Below, in pieces: positions 47,370 through 57,252 of a stretch of DNA of 64,000 nt. The notes beneath the pieces were generated by a model. The model was not told the origin of the DNA and did not search any database. It saw only the letters and a list, made by a program, of their open reading frames with translations. The stretch is from assembly GCF_001424945.1 (NCBI RefSeq), contig NZ_LMCW01000003.1, positions 81,677-145,676 of the forward strand, written 5' to 3'. Source of the stretch: Rhizobium sp. Root1203. GTDB taxonomy: Bacteria; Pseudomonadota; Alphaproteobacteria; Rhizobiales; Rhizobiaceae. The number at the start of each line of letters is the position of its first letter. Position 1 is the first letter of the stretch. A program made the translations under genes and the position numbers.

Positions 47370-48074
47370 ATGAAGATCACTTGGCTAGGTCACTCGGCTT
47401 TCCGCATCGAGACCGGAAAGGCAACGATTCTCCTCGATCCGTTCCTGACCCACAACGCGTCTTTCGCTGGCCAGAATTTGAAGGACGTGACCGCAGGGGT
47501 AACCCACATCCTCCTGACACATGGTCACGGCGATCACGTGGGCGATACGATTGCGCTCGCCAAGGAGAGCGGTGCCGTGGTTCTCGCCAACGCCGATCTT
47601 GCAGCTTGGCTGGGCTCCAAGGGCATCGCGAAGATCGAGATGGGCAATACCGGCGGCACTGTTTCGCTCGGCGGGTTCTCGGCGACATTCACCAATGCGC
47701 TGCATTCCTCCGCACAGATCACCGAGGATGGCGTGTCCCATGCGCTTGGCAACGCGAACGGCCTGATGCTGCATTTCGACGACGAAGCCTCCATCCTTGC
47801 TATGGGCGACACCGACATCTTCTCCGACATGGCGCTGATCAACGAACTTCACCAGCCCGATATCGGCCTCGTGCCGGTCGGCGATCGCTTCACTATGGGC
47901 GGGGCGGTTGCCGCGCTGGCCTGCCAGCGCTACTTCAACTTCAAGACCGCGATCCCCTGTCACTATGGCACGTTCCCGATCATCGACCAGACGGCGGAGA
48001 AGTTCGTGTCGGGCATGGATGGTTCGAAGACCGACGTGAAGGCGATCAGGCCCAGCGAGAGCCTTTCTCTATAG
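47370..48074 (+). CDS. UPF0173 family metal-dependent hydrolase
   Basis: A 234-residue metallo-beta-lactamase-fold hydrolase. HGHGDHVGD supplies His51, His53, Asp55 and His56; further ligands lie in NALHSSA and in [10 protein letters not shown]. It matches UPF0173 in length and in the start [11 protein letters not shown]. The substrate is unknown. AAGG 9 bases before the ATG at 47370 supports this start over the long upstream open frame, which overlaps the ruvX promoter. Confidence 0.92.
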   Translation: MKITWLGHSAFRIETGKATILLDPFLTHNASFAGQNLKDVTAGVTHILLTHGHGDHVGDTIALAKESGAVVLANADLAAWLGSKGIAKIEMGNTGGTVSLGGFSATFTNALHSSAQITEDGVSHALGNANGLMLHFDDEASILAMGDTDIFSDMALINELHQPDIGLVPVGDRFTMGGAVAALACQRYFNFKTAIPCHYGTFPIIDQTAEKFVSGMDGSKTDVKAIRPSESLSL

Positions 48075-48127
48075 GCCGGGAGCGCTGAATCACTTCGATT
48101 CGAGCGACGGAATTCTGCGCGATCAAG

Positions 48128-48164
48128 AGGCCATGCCCGTTGCACACCGCGGGCATGGCCTTTA
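48128..48164 (+). terminator. Terminator between the UPF0173 gene and gatC
   Basis: AGGCCATGCCCG at 48128-48139 pairs perfectly with CGGGCATGGCCT at 48150-48161, with a 10-base loop and TTTAT after. It ends the UPF0173 transcript 54 bases after its stop and separates it from gatCA. Confidence 0.75.
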
Positions 48165-48197
48165 TAGCGAGTAGGAAAATCCCATCCGGAGAATGTC

Positions 48198-48485
48198 ATG
48201 TCCGTCGACTTTGCCACCGTTAAGCGCGTTGCGCGCCTTGCCCGTATTGCCGTCTCCGAAGAAGAGGCAAACCGCATGGTTGGCGAGTTGAACGGCATTC
48301 TCGGTTTCGTGGAGCAGCTTTCCGAAGTGAATGTCGATGGCGTCGAGGCCATGACGTCGGTCACGCCGATGGCCATGAAGAAGCGCACTGACCAGGTAAC
48401 GGACGGCAGCAAAGCCTCCGATATCGTTTCCAATGCGCCAGTCACCGATCAGAATTTCTTCCTGGTACCCAAGGTCGTCGAATAA
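48198..48485 (+). CDS. gatC: Asp-tRNA(Asn)/Glu-tRNA(Gln) amidotransferase subunit C
   Basis: A 95-residue helical subunit that holds GatA and GatB together in the GatCAB amidotransferase. It starts [20 protein letters not shown] and continues with [18 protein letters not shown], the usual GatC signature. Length is standard. gatA starts 56 bases downstream, while gatB lies 3 kb away at 51569. Confidence 0.96.
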   Translation: MSVDFATVKRVARLARIAVSEEEANRMVGELNGILGFVEQLSEVNVDGVEAMTSVTPMAMKKRTDQVTDGSKASDIVSNAPVTDQNFFLVPKVVE

Positions 48486-48541
48486 GGACCCTGCTGCCTG
48501 TTTCCGACACCGTTGCGATTCTAGATTTGAAGCGAAGTATC

Positions 48542-50023
48542 ATGAGCGAACTCACCACTCTGACCATTGCCGAAGCCCGCGCGAAGCTGCGTGCGAAGGA
48601 CATCAAAGCGACCGAACTGACCGAGGCCTATATCTCGGCCATCGAAGCGGCGAACGAGAAGCTAAACGCGTATGTGAAGATCACGCCTGAGAAGGCGCTG
48701 CAGATGGCCGAAGTGTCCGACGCGCGCCTTGCCAGCGGCAAGGCAGGTGCGCTTGAAGGCATCCCGCTCGGCATCAAGGACCTGTTCGCCACCGAAGGCA
48801 TCCATACGCAGGCGTGCAGCCATATCCTCGACGGCTTCAAGCCGCATTATGAGTCCACCGTCACGCAGAACCTCTGGGACGATGGCGCCGTCATGCTCGG
48901 CAAGCTGAACATGGACGAATTCGCCATGGGCTCTTCCAACGAAACTTCATACTATGGTGCCGTGATCAATCCCTGGCGTGCGGCGGGCTCCAATCAGCAG
49001 CTTGTTCCCGGCGGTTCCTCCGGTGGATCGGCGGCTGCCGTTGCCGCACACCTCTGCGCCGGCGCCACGGCCACCGATACCGGCGGTTCGATCCGCCAGC
49101 CGGCAGCCTTCACCGGCACCGTCGGCATCAAGCCCACTTACGGTCGCTGCTCGCGCTGGGGCACTGTTGCCTTTGCATCCTCGCTTGACCAGGCTGGACC
49201 GATTGCCCGCGACGTCCGCGATGCCGCGATATTGTTGAAATCGATGGCCAGCGTCGATGCCAAGGATACGACTTCGGTCGATCTTCCGGTTCCTGACTAC
49301 GAGGCTGTCCTCGGCCAGTCGCTGAAGGGCATGAAGATCGGCATCCCGAACGAATATCGCGTCGACGGTATGCCCGAGGAGATCGAAACGCTGTGGCAGC
49401 AGGGCATCGCCTGGCTCAAGGATGCCGGTGCCGAAATCGTGAGCATTTCGCTGCCGCATACCAAGTATGCGCTGCCGGCCTACTACATCGTCGCTCCCGC
49501 GGAAGCCTCGTCGAACCTCGCCCGCTACGACGGCGTGCGTTACGGCCTGCGCGTCGACGGCAAGGACATCGCCGACATGTACGAGAAGACCCGCGCTGCG
49601 GGTTTCGGCAAGGAAGTCAAGCGCCGCATCATGATCGGGACTTACGTGCTGTCGGCCGGCTACTATGACGCCTACTACATCCAGGCGCAAAAGGTCCGTA
49701 CGCTCATCAAGCGCGACTTCGATCTGGCTTTCCATGCCGGCGTCGACGCGATCCTGACGCCAGCCACTCCGTCCTCCGCCTTCGGCATCGCCGACGAAGA
49801 TCTCGCATCCGATCCCGTGAAGATGTACCTCAACGACATCTTCACGGTGACCGTCAATATGGCCGGCCTTCCAGGCATCGCCGTTCCCGCGGGCCTCGAC
49901 CACAAGGGCCTGCCGCTGGGCCTGCAGCTGATCGGCAAACCTTTCGACGAAGAGACGCTGTTCAAGACGGCGCATGTCATCGAACAGGCTGCGGGGCGGT
50001 TTACGCCTGCAAAATGGTGGTAA
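48542..50023 (+). CDS. gatA: Asp-tRNA(Asn)/Glu-tRNA(Gln) amidotransferase subunit A
   Basis: A 493-residue amidase-signature enzyme that hydrolyses glutamine to supply ammonia for converting Glu-tRNA(Gln) to Gln-tRNA(Gln). The Ser-cisSer-Lys triad fits Lys79 (PLGIKDLF), Ser159 ([10 protein letters not shown]) and Ser183 ([10 protein letters not shown]). Presence of GatCAB implies tRNA-dependent amidation in this organism. The ATG at 48542 yields [12 protein letters not shown]; another in-frame ATG lies 5 codons upstream. Confidence 0.97.
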   Translation: MSELTTLTIAEARAKLRAKDIKATELTEAYISAIEAANEKLNAYVKITPEKALQMAEVSDARLASGKAGALEGIPLGIKDLFATEGIHTQACSHILDGFKPHYESTVTQNLWDDGAVMLGKLNMDEFAMGSSNETSYYGAVINPWRAAGSNQQLVPGGSSGGSAAAVAAHLCAGATATDTGGSIRQPAAFTGTVGIKPTYGRCSRWGTVAFASSLDQAGPIARDVRDAAILLKSMASVDAKDTTSVDLPVPDYEAVLGQSLKGMKIGIPNEYRVDGMPEEIETLWQQGIAWLKDAGAEIVSISLPHTKYALPAYYIVAPAEASSNLARYDGVRYGLRVDGKDIADMYEKTRAAGFGKEVKRRIMIGTYVLSAGYYDAYYIQAQKVRTLIKRDFDLAFHAGVDAILTPATPSSAFGIADEDLASDPVKMYLNDIFTVTVNMAGLPGIAVPAGLDHKGLPLGLQLIGKPFDEETLFKTAHVIEQAAGRFTPAKWW

Positions 50024-50043
50024 GTTCAACTTGCCTGATGCGA

Positions 50044-50073
50044 AAACGGCGCCGTGAGGCGCCGTTTCCATTT
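50044..50073. terminator. Bidirectional terminator after gatA
   Basis: AAACGGCGCC (50044-50053) pairs with GGCGCCGTTT (50058-50067) around a GTGA tetraloop, flanked by A and T runs on both sides. It serves gatA and the converging YjhX-type gene. Confidence 0.8.
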
Positions 50074-50330
50074 CAGCGGTTGTCCAACTGCGCCCTCACG
50101 AGTCGCAGCCCCCGTTCCGTGATCCGATAGGGTTGTCCGGTCTGCGACTTGATTGCCTTCAGCCGTTTGAGCTTGCGGAAGAGCTCAAGGTCAAAGCCGG
50201 GATAGACCCAGCCGTCGCGGGTGAAGCAGCTCACTGCTTCGATCTTTCGTTTGTCGTCGCGTTCGATTTCGATGCGGCCGCCCTGGGCCAACAGATGCAG
50301 GATACGCTGCTCCGTGCGTGAAATGTCCAT
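50073..50330 (-). CDS. YjhX family toxin-like protein
   Basis: An 85-residue protein matching the YjhX/UPF0386 family: MDISRTEQRILHLLAQGGRI, then CFTRDGWVYPGFDLELFRKLK and YRITERGLRLVRAQL. The last part is winged-helix-like. E. coli YjhX is described as a toxin paired with YjhQ, a GNAT acetyltransferase. A GNAT gene is divergently encoded 291 bases away (50622), but whether it pairs with this gene is unproven. ATG at 50330 gives the family length; the longer frame to 50429 does not. Confidence 0.85.
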   Translation of the reverse strand: MDISRTEQRILHLLAQGGRIEIERDDKRKIEAVSCFTRDGWVYPGFDLELFRKLKRLKAIKSQTGQPYRITERGLRLVRAQLDNR

Positions 50331-50513
50331 TGGAATGTTGATCCGGTCTCGCGCCTGACAAGGCGCACAAAAACGATCTGGCGTCCGGATGGACGTCAGG
50401 GCTTCGTTTTTTCGGGCCCATGCGCGCAAGAAAATCTGCGGGCAGGGCCTCTACCGGGTCTCTGATGACGGGCTCAACATCCGGGTTTGATAGTGCGCGG
50501 CAAAATTCCCGTC

Positions 50514-50570
50514 AAGCGTCGCACCTGTGAGCAGACGAGGAAAAAGGCGCGAATCTTCGTGGCGACGCTT
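50514..50570. repeat. Inverted repeat upstream of the GNAT gene
   Basis: AAGCGTCGC at 50514-50522 and GCGACGCTT at 50562-50570 form a perfect 9-base inverted repeat with 39 bases between. A GATAAT box at 50572-50577 follows at once. The repeat may be part of an upstream operator or a leader hairpin; no gene is seen in 50331-50621. Confidence 0.35.
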
Positions 50571-50621
50571 TGATAATACGTCGATTCGATGGTTTAATTT
50601 CTCGGTAGCGCGGAGGTAGCA

Positions 50622-51128
50622 TTGATCCACATTCGCAATGCCCGCGAAGGGGAAGCAGAACTTTTGAGCGAGATCGGGCTGCGAGCCTGGCAGAGAGCGA
50701 TGGCGTCGATCGGCGAATCCGACGCCATGGTCGATGCCGCTCGCAGTGCATTCTTCAATTTTGCTGCGAGCCGGTGGCTGACGATTACCGTCGTGGAATG
50801 GCACGGCCACGTCGCCGGCTGGGCCGCCCGGGAAGCCTTTGACGAGACCATTTCCGATTTCTGGATCGATCCCGTTTTCACTCGCCACGGTCTCGGTTCC
50901 GCCCTGCTCAAAGAGATTGAAAGAGATATCGCCGAACACGGTTTCGAAAAGGCGATGATGCAGACGCACTCGGGCAACACTGAAGCGATCGGCTTTTTCC
51001 AGAAGCACGGATACTCCATCCACTGGCTTTCGATCGTCTACAATCCCAAAGTCGATCGCGACGTGCCGTCGGTGGGACTGTCGAAGGCGATGGAAACGGG
51101 AGGAGATGGAATTTACGGCTTATTCTAG
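50622..51128 (+). CDS. GNAT family N-acetyltransferase
   Basis: A 168-residue acetyltransferase. FWIDPVFTRHGLGSALLKEIE near residue 85 is the acetyl-CoA binding loop (motif A, HGLGSAL), and MQTHSGNTEAIGFFQKHGYS follows as motif B. It resembles the YjhQ type in general layout. Start is TTG at 50622, supported by GGAGG 5 bases upstream; no ATG fits. Its TAG stop shares the bases CTAG with the stop of the converging DUF1294 gene. Confidence 0.88.
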   Translation: MIHIRNAREGEAELLSEIGLRAWQRAMASIGESDAMVDAARSAFFNFAASRWLTITVVEWHGHVAGWAAREAFDETISDFWIDPVFTRHGLGSALLKEIERDIAEHGFEKAMMQTHSGNTEAIGFFQKHGYSIHWLSIVYNPKVDRDVPSVGLSKAMETGGDGIYGLF

Positions 51129-51424
51129 AGAAAGCCGACCGTCATGCCCGCCCAACCGATGCCCAGCACCAGCAAGACGTGAAGGACGACAATCCCCTGA
51201 AGGAACGATCGAAACGGCTCTTTTTGCGTTTTGTGGCGAAGCAGGCGTTGGGCGCTGATAGCACCCAGACTGCCTCCGAAAAAAGCCAGCATGAGCAGCG
51301 TTCTCTCGCTGATACGCCAGCGGCCATTGCGGGCAGCTTGCTTGTCCACGAAATAGATCGAAAACACAAAGATGTTGAGTGCTGCGAATAGCCCCATAAA
51401 CTTGATGATATCCGTCGTCAGCAT
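51125..51424 (-). CDS. DUF1294 family membrane protein
   Basis: A 99-residue membrane protein with three hydrophobic segments (about 8-26, 42-58 and 74-95). The central motif ISERTLLMLAFFGGSLGA and RHKTQKEPF are characteristic of DUF1294, whose function is unknown. Its start ATG at 51424 lies 144 bases upstream of and divergent from gatB. Confidence 0.88.
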   Translation of the reverse strand: MLTTDIIKFMGLFAALNIFVFSIYFVDKQAARNGRWRISERTLLMLAFFGGSLGAISAQRLLRHKTQKEPFRSFLQGIVVLHVLLVLGIGWAGMTVGFL

Positions 51425-51568
51425 GGTGCGATACTATCGCGTTCCTATTAACAACCGGAAAACCCGGTGCACGTCGATGGGTACCCGGAACACGCCGAAA
51501 GCCTTGCACCGGCAAGCCATTTCCGTTACCTCACCTGCTGAAAAGAACAGCTTCAAAAAGAGCATCTC

Positions 51569-53071
51569 ATGACCCTTGTCGACGTTCGCACGCCTGATCC
51601 GAAACGCTTCATTCCCGGCGCCACTGGCGATTGGGAAGTCATCATCGGCATGGAAGTCCATGCGCAGGTGCTGTCGAATTCGAAGCTGTTTTCCGGCGCG
51701 TCGACGGAGTTCGGCAAGCCGCAGAATTCCAACGTGTCGCTCGTCGACGCCGCCATGCCCGGCATGCTGCCCGTCATCAACGAGGAATGCGTCCGTCAGG
51801 CCGTGCGCACGGGCCTCGGCCTCAAGGCGCAGATCAACAAACGCTCGATCTTCGACCGCAAGAACTATTTCTATCCGGACCTGCCGCAAGGTTACCAGAT
51901 CTCGCAGTTCAAGGACCCGATCGTCGGCGAGGGCCAGATCGTGATCTCGCTTGGGCCTGATCGCCAGGGCCAGTTCGAAGACATCGAGATCGGCATCGAG
52001 CGTCTGCACCTGGAACAGGACGCGGGCAAGTCGTTGCACGATCAGCACGCAACGATGTCCTATGTCGATCTCAACCGTTCCGGCGTGGCGCTCATGGAAA
52101 TCGTCTCCAAGCCGGACATGCGTTCGTCGGACGAGGCAAAGGCCTACATGACCAAGCTGCGCTCGATCGTGCGCTATCTCGGCACCTGCGATGGCAACAT
52201 GGACGAAGGCTCGATGCGCGCAGACGTCAACGTCTCCGTCCGCCGTCCGGGCGAAGGTTTCGGCACGCGCTGCGAAATCAAGAACGTCAACTCCATCCGC
52301 TTCATCGGCCAGGCGATCGAATACGAAGCCCGCCGCCAGATCGGCATTCTGGAGGACGGCGGCACCATCGATCAGGAAACCCGCCTGTTTGATGCCGGCA
52401 AGGGCGAGACGCGTTCCATGCGCTCCAAGGAAGATGCGCATGACTATCGCTACTTCCCCGATCCGGATCTGCTTCCGCTCGAATTCGACGATGCGTTCGT
52501 CAAGGCGCTCGAAGCGGATCTGCCGGAACTGCCCGACGACAAGAAGGAGCGCTTTGTGCGCGAACTGGGCTTGTCGGTCTACGACGCTTCGGTGCTCGTG
52601 TCCGAAAAGGCAATTGCCGATTATTTCGAAGCTGTTGCCGCTGGCCGTGATGGCAAGACGGCCGCGAACTGGGTCATCAACGACTTGCTGGGCGCCTTGA
52701 ACAGAATCGGCAAGGATATTGAATCGACTCCTGTTTCCGCCGCTCAACTCGGTGCGATCATCGATCTCATCAAGGCCGAGACCATCTCCGGGAAAATCGC
52801 CAAGGACCTCTTCGAGATCGTGCTTGCCGAAGGTGGGGATCCGGCCGAGATCGTCGAAGCCCGCGGCATGAAGCAGGTGACGGATACCGGCGCAATCGAA
52901 AAAGCGGTCGATGAGATCATTGCTGCCAACCCCGACCAGGTCGCCAAGGTTCAGGCAAAGCCGGCGCTCGCGGGCTGGTTCGTCGGCCAGGTGATGAAGG
53001 CGACCGGCGGCAAGGCCAACCCGCAGGCCGTGCAGGCATTGGTCAAGGCAAAGCTAGGCATCGAGGAGTAA
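51569..53071 (+). CDS. gatB: Asp-tRNA(Asn)/Glu-tRNA(Gln) amidotransferase subunit B
   Basis: A 500-residue subunit that binds the misacylated tRNA and performs ATP-dependent amidation with ammonia from GatA. The N-terminal [18 protein letters not shown] segment ([14 protein letters not shown]) and [16 protein letters not shown] are diagnostic, and the C-terminal YqeY-like tail domain starts near 360. The ATG follows an A-rich leader (AAAAAGAGCATCTC). A GNAT gene begins 5 bases after the stop. Confidence 0.97.
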   Translation: MTLVDVRTPDPKRFIPGATGDWEVIIGMEVHAQVLSNSKLFSGASTEFGKPQNSNVSLVDAAMPGMLPVINEECVRQAVRTGLGLKAQINKRSIFDRKNYFYPDLPQGYQISQFKDPIVGEGQIVISLGPDRQGQFEDIEIGIERLHLEQDAGKSLHDQHATMSYVDLNRSGVALMEIVSKPDMRSSDEAKAYMTKLRSIVRYLGTCDGNMDEGSMRADVNVSVRRPGEGFGTRCEIKNVNSIRFIGQAIEYEARRQIGILEDGGTIDQETRLFDAGKGETRSMRSKEDAHDYRYFPDPDLLPLEFDDAFVKALEADLPELPDDKKERFVRELGLSVYDASVLVSEKAIADYFEAVAAGRDGKTAANWVINDLLGALNRIGKDIESTPVSAAQLGAIIDLIKAETISGKIAKDLFEIVLAEGGDPAEIVEARGMKQVTDTGAIEKAVDEIIAANPDQVAKVQAKPALAGWFVGQVMKATGGKANPQAVQALVKAKLGIEE

Positions 53072-53076
53072 GGATC

Positions 53077-53580
53077 GTGTATTTCGTGCGCACAGCGAGC
53101 GAGCGTGACCTGGACAAGGTCAGCGCCCTGCTGGGCGAAGCGTTTCGCGCCGCCTATGCCGCACTCCACGGCGAGGCAAAGGTCAACGAACTCATCGCAC
53201 ACCTCTTTTCGCCCTCGGCGCTTCAGGCGCGGCTCGCCAGGAAGAACGCGGAGTTTCTTGTCGCCGACAACGGCAAGCACATAGGCGGCATCGGCTATGC
53301 CGCCATGTCCGACGACATGAGCAAGACAGTCATGCTGCATCTGCTTTACGTCCGTCCGGCACTTCATCGGCAGGGCATCGGGCGCGAGATCTTTGCGGAA
53401 CTGGAGACATGTTTTCCAGACGCGGAGATGATGCGCCTGGAGGTCGAGCCGATGAACGCGACGGCCATAGCCTTTTACCGCGCCCACGGCTTTGCGGACG
53501 TCGGCCGCAACGAAAACGACGGTCCCGGCCAATCCGGCATTGCCACCTTGATCCTTGAAAAGCCGCTCGAAACACAATGA
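53077..53580 (+). CDS. GNAT family N-acetyltransferase
   Basis: A 167-residue acetyltransferase with LHLLYVRPALHRQGIGREIF near residue 92 (acetyl-CoA loop RQGIG) and MNATAIAFYRAHGFADVG at the C-terminal part. It begins with GTG, AAGGATC lying 4 bases upstream, and is likely cotranscribed with gatB. The substrate is unknown. Confidence 0.88.
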   Translation: MYFVRTASERDLDKVSALLGEAFRAAYAALHGEAKVNELIAHLFSPSALQARLARKNAEFLVADNGKHIGGIGYAAMSDDMSKTVMLHLLYVRPALHRQGIGREIFAELETCFPDAEMMRLEVEPMNATAIAFYRAHGFADVGRNENDGPGQSGIATLILEKPLETQ

Positions 53581-53590
53581 TGCGATCACG

Positions 53591-53740
53591 ATGATCGAAT
53601 TCTGCCCTGGCGAGGCAAAAGGCCGCGGTCTTTGCCGAGTGCACCTGATTTCAAGCGCCAGACGCGAAGGCGCGTATTGTTTCTACGAAAAGCTCGGCTT
53701 TTCACCGTCGCACCTGGGCTTCGTGATGACCCTGAAATGA
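53591..53740 (+). pseudogene. Remnant of a GNAT acetyltransferase (C-terminal fragment)
   Basis: A 49-codon frame whose second half reads ISSARREGAYCFYEKLGF then SPSHLGFVM, the motif B region and C-terminus of GNAT enzymes (AYRFYEKLGF type). No acetyl-CoA loop or N-terminal half is present upstream in any frame before the intact GNAT gene that ends at 53580. It looks like the decayed 3' end of a second acetyltransferase, perhaps after deletion of its front half. Confidence 0.6.
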
Positions 53741-53844
53741 AGCCAGTTTGCTCCGGAATCACTGGACAATACATTCCGCTGACGGCATAAGCGAGGGATC
53801 GAATTCAGGTCCCGCTGGCCGTCTGGCAAGCTCAAGGAAAAGAC

Positions 53845-54243
53845 ATGAAAAATCTCCTCCTGCAAATCTTCACCTGGTGGAACGGTCAGACGATGGGGAC
53901 GCGTTTCGCGACCTGGCGTTTCGGCAAGCGCGTCGGCGAAGATGAATTGGGCAACATCTACTATGAAGGCGGCACGTCGTCTTTCGGACTGCCCAGGCGC
54001 TGGGTTATCTACAAGGGGTACGCCGAAGCCTCAGCCATTCCGCCGGGTTGGCACGGCTGGATGCATCATCGCACCGATGTTCCGCCGTCCAAGGAAAACT
54101 ACGTTGCCAAGGACTGGCAAATTGGTCATCGCGCCAACCCGACCGGTACGGCTCAGGCTTACCGGCCGCCGGGCTCCCTTGCCGTTCCTGGCGAGCGCCC
54201 GCGCGTGACCGGTGACTACGACGCTTGGACGCCCGGCAACTGA
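53845..54243 (+). CDS. NDUFA12-type complex I accessory protein
   Basis: A 132-residue soluble protein of the NADH:ubiquinone oxidoreductase 17.2-kDa (NDUFA12) family, which helps assemble the peripheral arm of complex I. Key pieces are TWWNGQTMGTRFATWRFGKRVGEDELGN (given in part as MGTRFATWRFG), YYEGG, RRWVIYKGYAEAS, and IPPGWHGWMHH. The family occurs in alphaproteobacteria and mitochondria. The gene lies 43 kb from the nuo core in this window. DUF2155 follows, as in many alphaproteobacterial genomes. Confidence 0.93.
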   Translation: MKNLLLQIFTWWNGQTMGTRFATWRFGKRVGEDELGNIYYEGGTSSFGLPRRWVIYKGYAEASAIPPGWHGWMHHRTDVPPSKENYVAKDWQIGHRANPTGTAQAYRPPGSLAVPGERPRVTGDYDAWTPGN

Positions 54244-54346
54244 GAAGGCCATCCGGCCCCGCTTTTGGCCACAATTGACCTTTACCCGCAGGTTGGCCGC
54301 AGAAACTGCGGCCATTGATTTCGAGATGCGGTGGAGACGGGTAGAT

Positions 54347-54778
54347 ATGAAGCTTTTCACGCGGAACCGTACCCTGCTTGCTGCCGGGTTGGCGCTTGCG
54401 TTTTGCTCGTCGTTGTTGCCGCACGCAGCATCCGCGGCCCGCATCGACAATGCCGTCGCCGTCTTTTCCGGCCTCGACAAGATCACCGGCCGCATCACGA
54501 CCTTCGACGTCTATGTCAACGAAACGGTGCAGTTCGGTGCCCTGCAGGTGACCCCGAAAGCCTGCCACTCCCGCGACCAGGCCGAAGCGCAGAAGATCGA
54601 CGGCTTCGTCGAAGTGGACGAGATCACGCTTGATCGCAAGATCCGCCGTATCTTCACCGGCTGGATGTTCGCGGACAGCCCCGGCCTAAACGCCGTCGAG
54701 CATCCGATCTATGACGTCTGGTTGAAGGACTGCAAGCAGACCTCGGACGTCCCGGCGCCTGATAAGGCGGCCAAATAA
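54347..54778 (+). CDS. DUF2155 family secreted protein
   Basis: A 143-residue exported protein. Residues 1-30 are a signal peptide ending ASA. The mature part has AVFSGLDKITGRITTFDV, a conserved CHSRD, and FTGWMFADSPGLNAVEHPIYDVWLKDCK in family order (abridged here to GWMFADSPGLNAVEHP). Two Cys could form a disulfide. The start at 54347 is set by the signal peptide. Function unknown; coupling with the NDUFA12-type gene is a common arrangement. Confidence 0.92.
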   Translation: MKLFTRNRTLLAAGLALAFCSSLLPHAASAARIDNAVAVFSGLDKITGRITTFDVYVNETVQFGALQVTPKACHSRDQAEAQKIDGFVEVDEITLDRKIRRIFTGWMFADSPGLNAVEHPIYDVWLKDCKQTSDVPAPDKAAK

Positions 54779-54781
54779 ACC

Positions 54782-55396
54782 TCAAAACTGCAGGTGAGCG
54801 GATTCCATCGCCGCAGTGAGCATGTGCGCGTAGTCGTCCTTCGGCACGTCGATGGCGCCGAACGTCTTCAGGTGTTCGGTGGTGAACTGCGTGTCGAGCA
54901 GCGTGAAGCCTTTTTCTCGGAGGCGATCGACCAGATGAACGAGGCAGATCTTCGACGCGTCCGTTCGACGGGAAAACATGCTCTCGCCGAAAAACGCCGA
55001 GCCAAGCGAAACGCCGTAAAGGCCGCCGACCAATTCATCGCCATCCCATGCTTCGACCGAATGCGCGTGGCCGATGCGATGCAGAGTCGAATAGAGCGAC
55101 CTGATCGTCTGGTTGATCCAGGTACTCGGTCTGCCCTGAGTCTCCTCCGCGCAGGCGGCGATCACAGCATCGAAGTCGCCGTTGAAGCGAATGTCGAAGG
55201 GCTGTCGCCGGATCGTTTTGGCGAGACTTTTGGAAACATGGAAATCGTCGAGCGGCAGGACGCCGCGGATATCGGGCTCGACCCAGAATATTTCAGGATC
55301 GTCGGCTGACTCGGCCATCGGGAAGAGCCCGATGGAATAGGCGCGCAGGAGGATTTCCGGTGTGATGCCTGGAGATTTCCTGCGCGACCCTGCCAT
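54782..55396 (-). CDS. aat: Leucyl/phenylalanyl-tRNA--protein transferase
   Basis: A 204-residue enzyme that adds Leu or Phe to N-terminal Arg or Lys of proteins, marking them for ClpAP via the N-end rule. Core motifs are [12 protein letters not shown] near residue 19, [19 protein letters not shown], and [20 protein letters not shown]. The C-terminal [14 protein letters not shown] is also typical. The gene is read leftward, 6 bases after accC, and converges on DUF2155 with 3 bases between the stops. Confidence 0.96.
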   Translation of the reverse strand: MAGSRRKSPGITPEILLRAYSIGLFPMAESADDPEIFWVEPDIRGVLPLDDFHVSKSLAKTIRRQPFDIRFNGDFDAVIAACAEETQGRPSTWINQTIRSLYSTLHRIGHAHSVEAWDGDELVGGLYGVSLGSAFFGESMFSRRTDASKICLVHLVDRLREKGFTLLDTQFTTEHLKTFGAIDVPKDDYAHMLTAAMESAHLQF

Positions 55397-55402
55397 TCCT
55401 AG

Positions 55403-56749
55403 TTACGCCGGCTTGCTGGCCAGATAGTCTTCCAGCCAGTGAATGTCGTAGTCGCCGTTGGCAATATCCTGGTTATCGACCAGATCCTGGAACAACGGCA
55501 GCGTGGTCTTGATTCCGTCGACGACGAATTCGTCAAGCGCACGGCGAAGGCGCATCATGCATTCGACGCGCGTGCGACCGAAGACGATGAGCTTGCCGAT
55601 CAGGCTGTCGTAATAGGGCGGGATCTTGTAACCCTGATAGGCACCGCTATCGACACGGACGCCAAGACCGCCCGGCGCATGGAAATGCGTGATCGTACCG
55701 GGCGAGGGAACGAAGGTGCGCGCGTCCTCGGCGTTGATACGGCATTCGATGGCATGGCCGTGGAAATGCACTTCGTCCTGCGTCACCGACAGGCCGCCGC
55801 CGGAAGCGACGCGGATCTGCTCGTGCACAAGATCGATACCGGTGATCGCCTCGGTGATCGGATGCTCCACCTGCAGACGGGTGTTCATTTCGATGAAATA
55901 GAACTCGCCGTTTTCATAGAGGAACTCGATCGTGCCGGCGCCGCGGTACTTGAGCTTCATCATGGCATCGGCACAAACTTGGCCGATCTTCATACGCTGC
56001 TCGACGTTGAGAGCCGGAGAGTTTGCTTCTTCCCAAACCTTCTGGTGGCGGCGCTGCAGCGAGCAGTCGCGCTCGCCGAGATGGATCGCATTGCCTTCGC
56101 CGTCACCGAACACCTGAATTTCGATGTGGCGCGGCTTGCCGAGGTACTTTTCCATGTAGACGGCGTCGTTGCCGAAGGCCGCAGCCGCTTCGGTGCGTGC
56201 CGTCGACCAGGCTTCTATGAGGTCTTCGGGCGTCTTGGCGACCTTCATGCCGCGTCCGCCGCCGCCCGCGGTGGCCTTGATCAGGACTGGATAGCCGATT
56301 TCCGCAGCCGTCTTCAGCGCGTCCTCTTCGGTTTTCACCTCGCCATCGGACCCGGGAACGACGGGAATGCCGAGTTCCAGGGCGGTCGTCTTGGCGGTGA
56401 TCTTGTCGCCCATGATCCGGATATGGTCCGCCGTCGGGCCAATGAACGTGATGCCGTGTGCTTCGAGGATATCGGCGAACTTGGCGTTCTCCGACAGGAA
56501 GCCATAGCCGGGGTGCACAGCGTCGGCGCCCGTGATCTCGCAGGCTGCGACGATCTGATGGATGTTCAGATAGCTGTCGCGCGATTGCGGCGGGCCGATG
56601 CAGACGCTTTCGTCGGCAAGGCGCACGTGCATTGCATCTGCGTCGGCGGTCGAATGGACCGCGACGCAGGGAATGCCGAGTTCCTTGCAGGCACGCAGCA
56701 CGCGCAGCGCAATCTCGCCGCGGTTCGCTATGAGGATTTTCGAGACCAT
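55403..56749 (-). CDS. accC: Acetyl-CoA carboxylase biotin carboxylase subunit
   Basis: A 448-residue ATP-grasp enzyme that carboxylates the biotin on AccB, the first half-reaction of fatty-acid synthesis. It begins [20 protein letters not shown], the ATP-binding glycine loop is [13 protein letters not shown], and catalytic residues follow in [14 protein letters not shown] (Glu and Arg). Length is standard. It follows accB by 10 bases and precedes aat by 6, giving an accB-accC-aat unit. Confidence 0.97.
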   Translation of the reverse strand: MVSKILIANRGEIALRVLRACKELGIPCVAVHSTADADAMHVRLADESVCIGPPQSRDSYLNIHQIVAACEITGADAVHPGYGFLSENAKFADILEAHGITFIGPTADHIRIMGDKITAKTTALELGIPVVPGSDGEVKTEEDALKTAAEIGYPVLIKATAGGGGRGMKVAKTPEDLIEAWSTARTEAAAAFGNDAVYMEKYLGKPRHIEIQVFGDGEGNAIHLGERDCSLQRRHQKVWEEANSPALNVEQRMKIGQVCADAMMKLKYRGAGTIEFLYENGEFYFIEMNTRLQVEHPITEAITGIDLVHEQIRVASGGGLSVTQDEVHFHGHAIECRINAEDARTFVPSPGTITHFHAPGGLGVRVDSGAYQGYKIPPYYDSLIGKLIVFGRTRVECMMRLRRALDEFVVDGIKTTLPLFQDLVDNQDIANGDYDIHWLEDYLASKPA

Positions 56750-56759
56750 GATGCCCGCC

Positions 56760-57230
56760 TTATTCGACGACGACGAGGGCTTGGCCGTATTCGACGGGGC
56801 TGCCGTCCTCGACGAGAATTTCTGTGACCTTGCCGGACTTCGGCGAAGGAATCTGGTTCATCGTCTTCATCGCTTCGATGATCAGAAGCGTCTGGCCTTC
56901 CTTCACCGTCGCACCGACTTCGATGAAAGCGCGGGCGCCGGGGGCAGGGGCCATATAGACGGTGCCGACCATCGGCGCGCTGATCGTGTTCGCCGGGTTG
57001 CGAACGGCGGCGGCTGGTGCCGCCGGTGCTGCGGCAGCCGCGGCGGGGGCGGCAGCAGCATAGCCAGGTGCCGCGACGGGCGCCTGAACATACTGTGTGG
57101 TGCCGTTGCGCGAAACGCGGATGCGCAGGTCTTCCTGCTCGACTTCGATTTCCGTCAGATCCGTCTCGTTGAGGATGTTTGCGAGATCGCGGATCAGCGC
57201 CTGATCGATACCGTTTTTCTTCTCAGCCAT
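56760..57230 (-). CDS. accB: Acetyl-CoA carboxylase biotin carboxyl carrier protein
   Basis: A 156-residue carrier. The C-terminal biotinyl domain (about 82-156) contains [10 protein letters not shown] with the biotinylated Lys122; the N-terminal helix is at 8-25. They are joined by an unusually Ala/Pro-rich linker (about 50-80). BirA encoded at 10787 is the expected ligase. It is the first gene of accB-accC, and aroQ lies 22 bases upstream on the same strand. Confidence 0.97.
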   Translation of the reverse strand: MAEKKNGIDQALIRDLANILNETDLTEIEVEQEDLRIRVSRNGTTQYVQAPVAAPGYAAAAPAAAAAAPAAPAAAVRNPANTISAPMVGTVYMAPAPGARAFIEVGATVKEGQTLLIIEAMKTMNQIPSPKSGKVTEILVEDGSPVEYGQALVVVE

Positions 57231-57252
57231 GAGTGTTTGCCCTGTCTTCTTC

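Noticed and set aside
53741..53844. tRNA-like stretch (GGATCGAATTC followed by AGGTCCC)
   Set aside because: No acceptor stem, anticodon loop or complete T-loop; the resemblance is to a few bases only.
55439..56827. 462-codon frame antisense to accC
   Set aside because: Mirror frame of accC; no family features.
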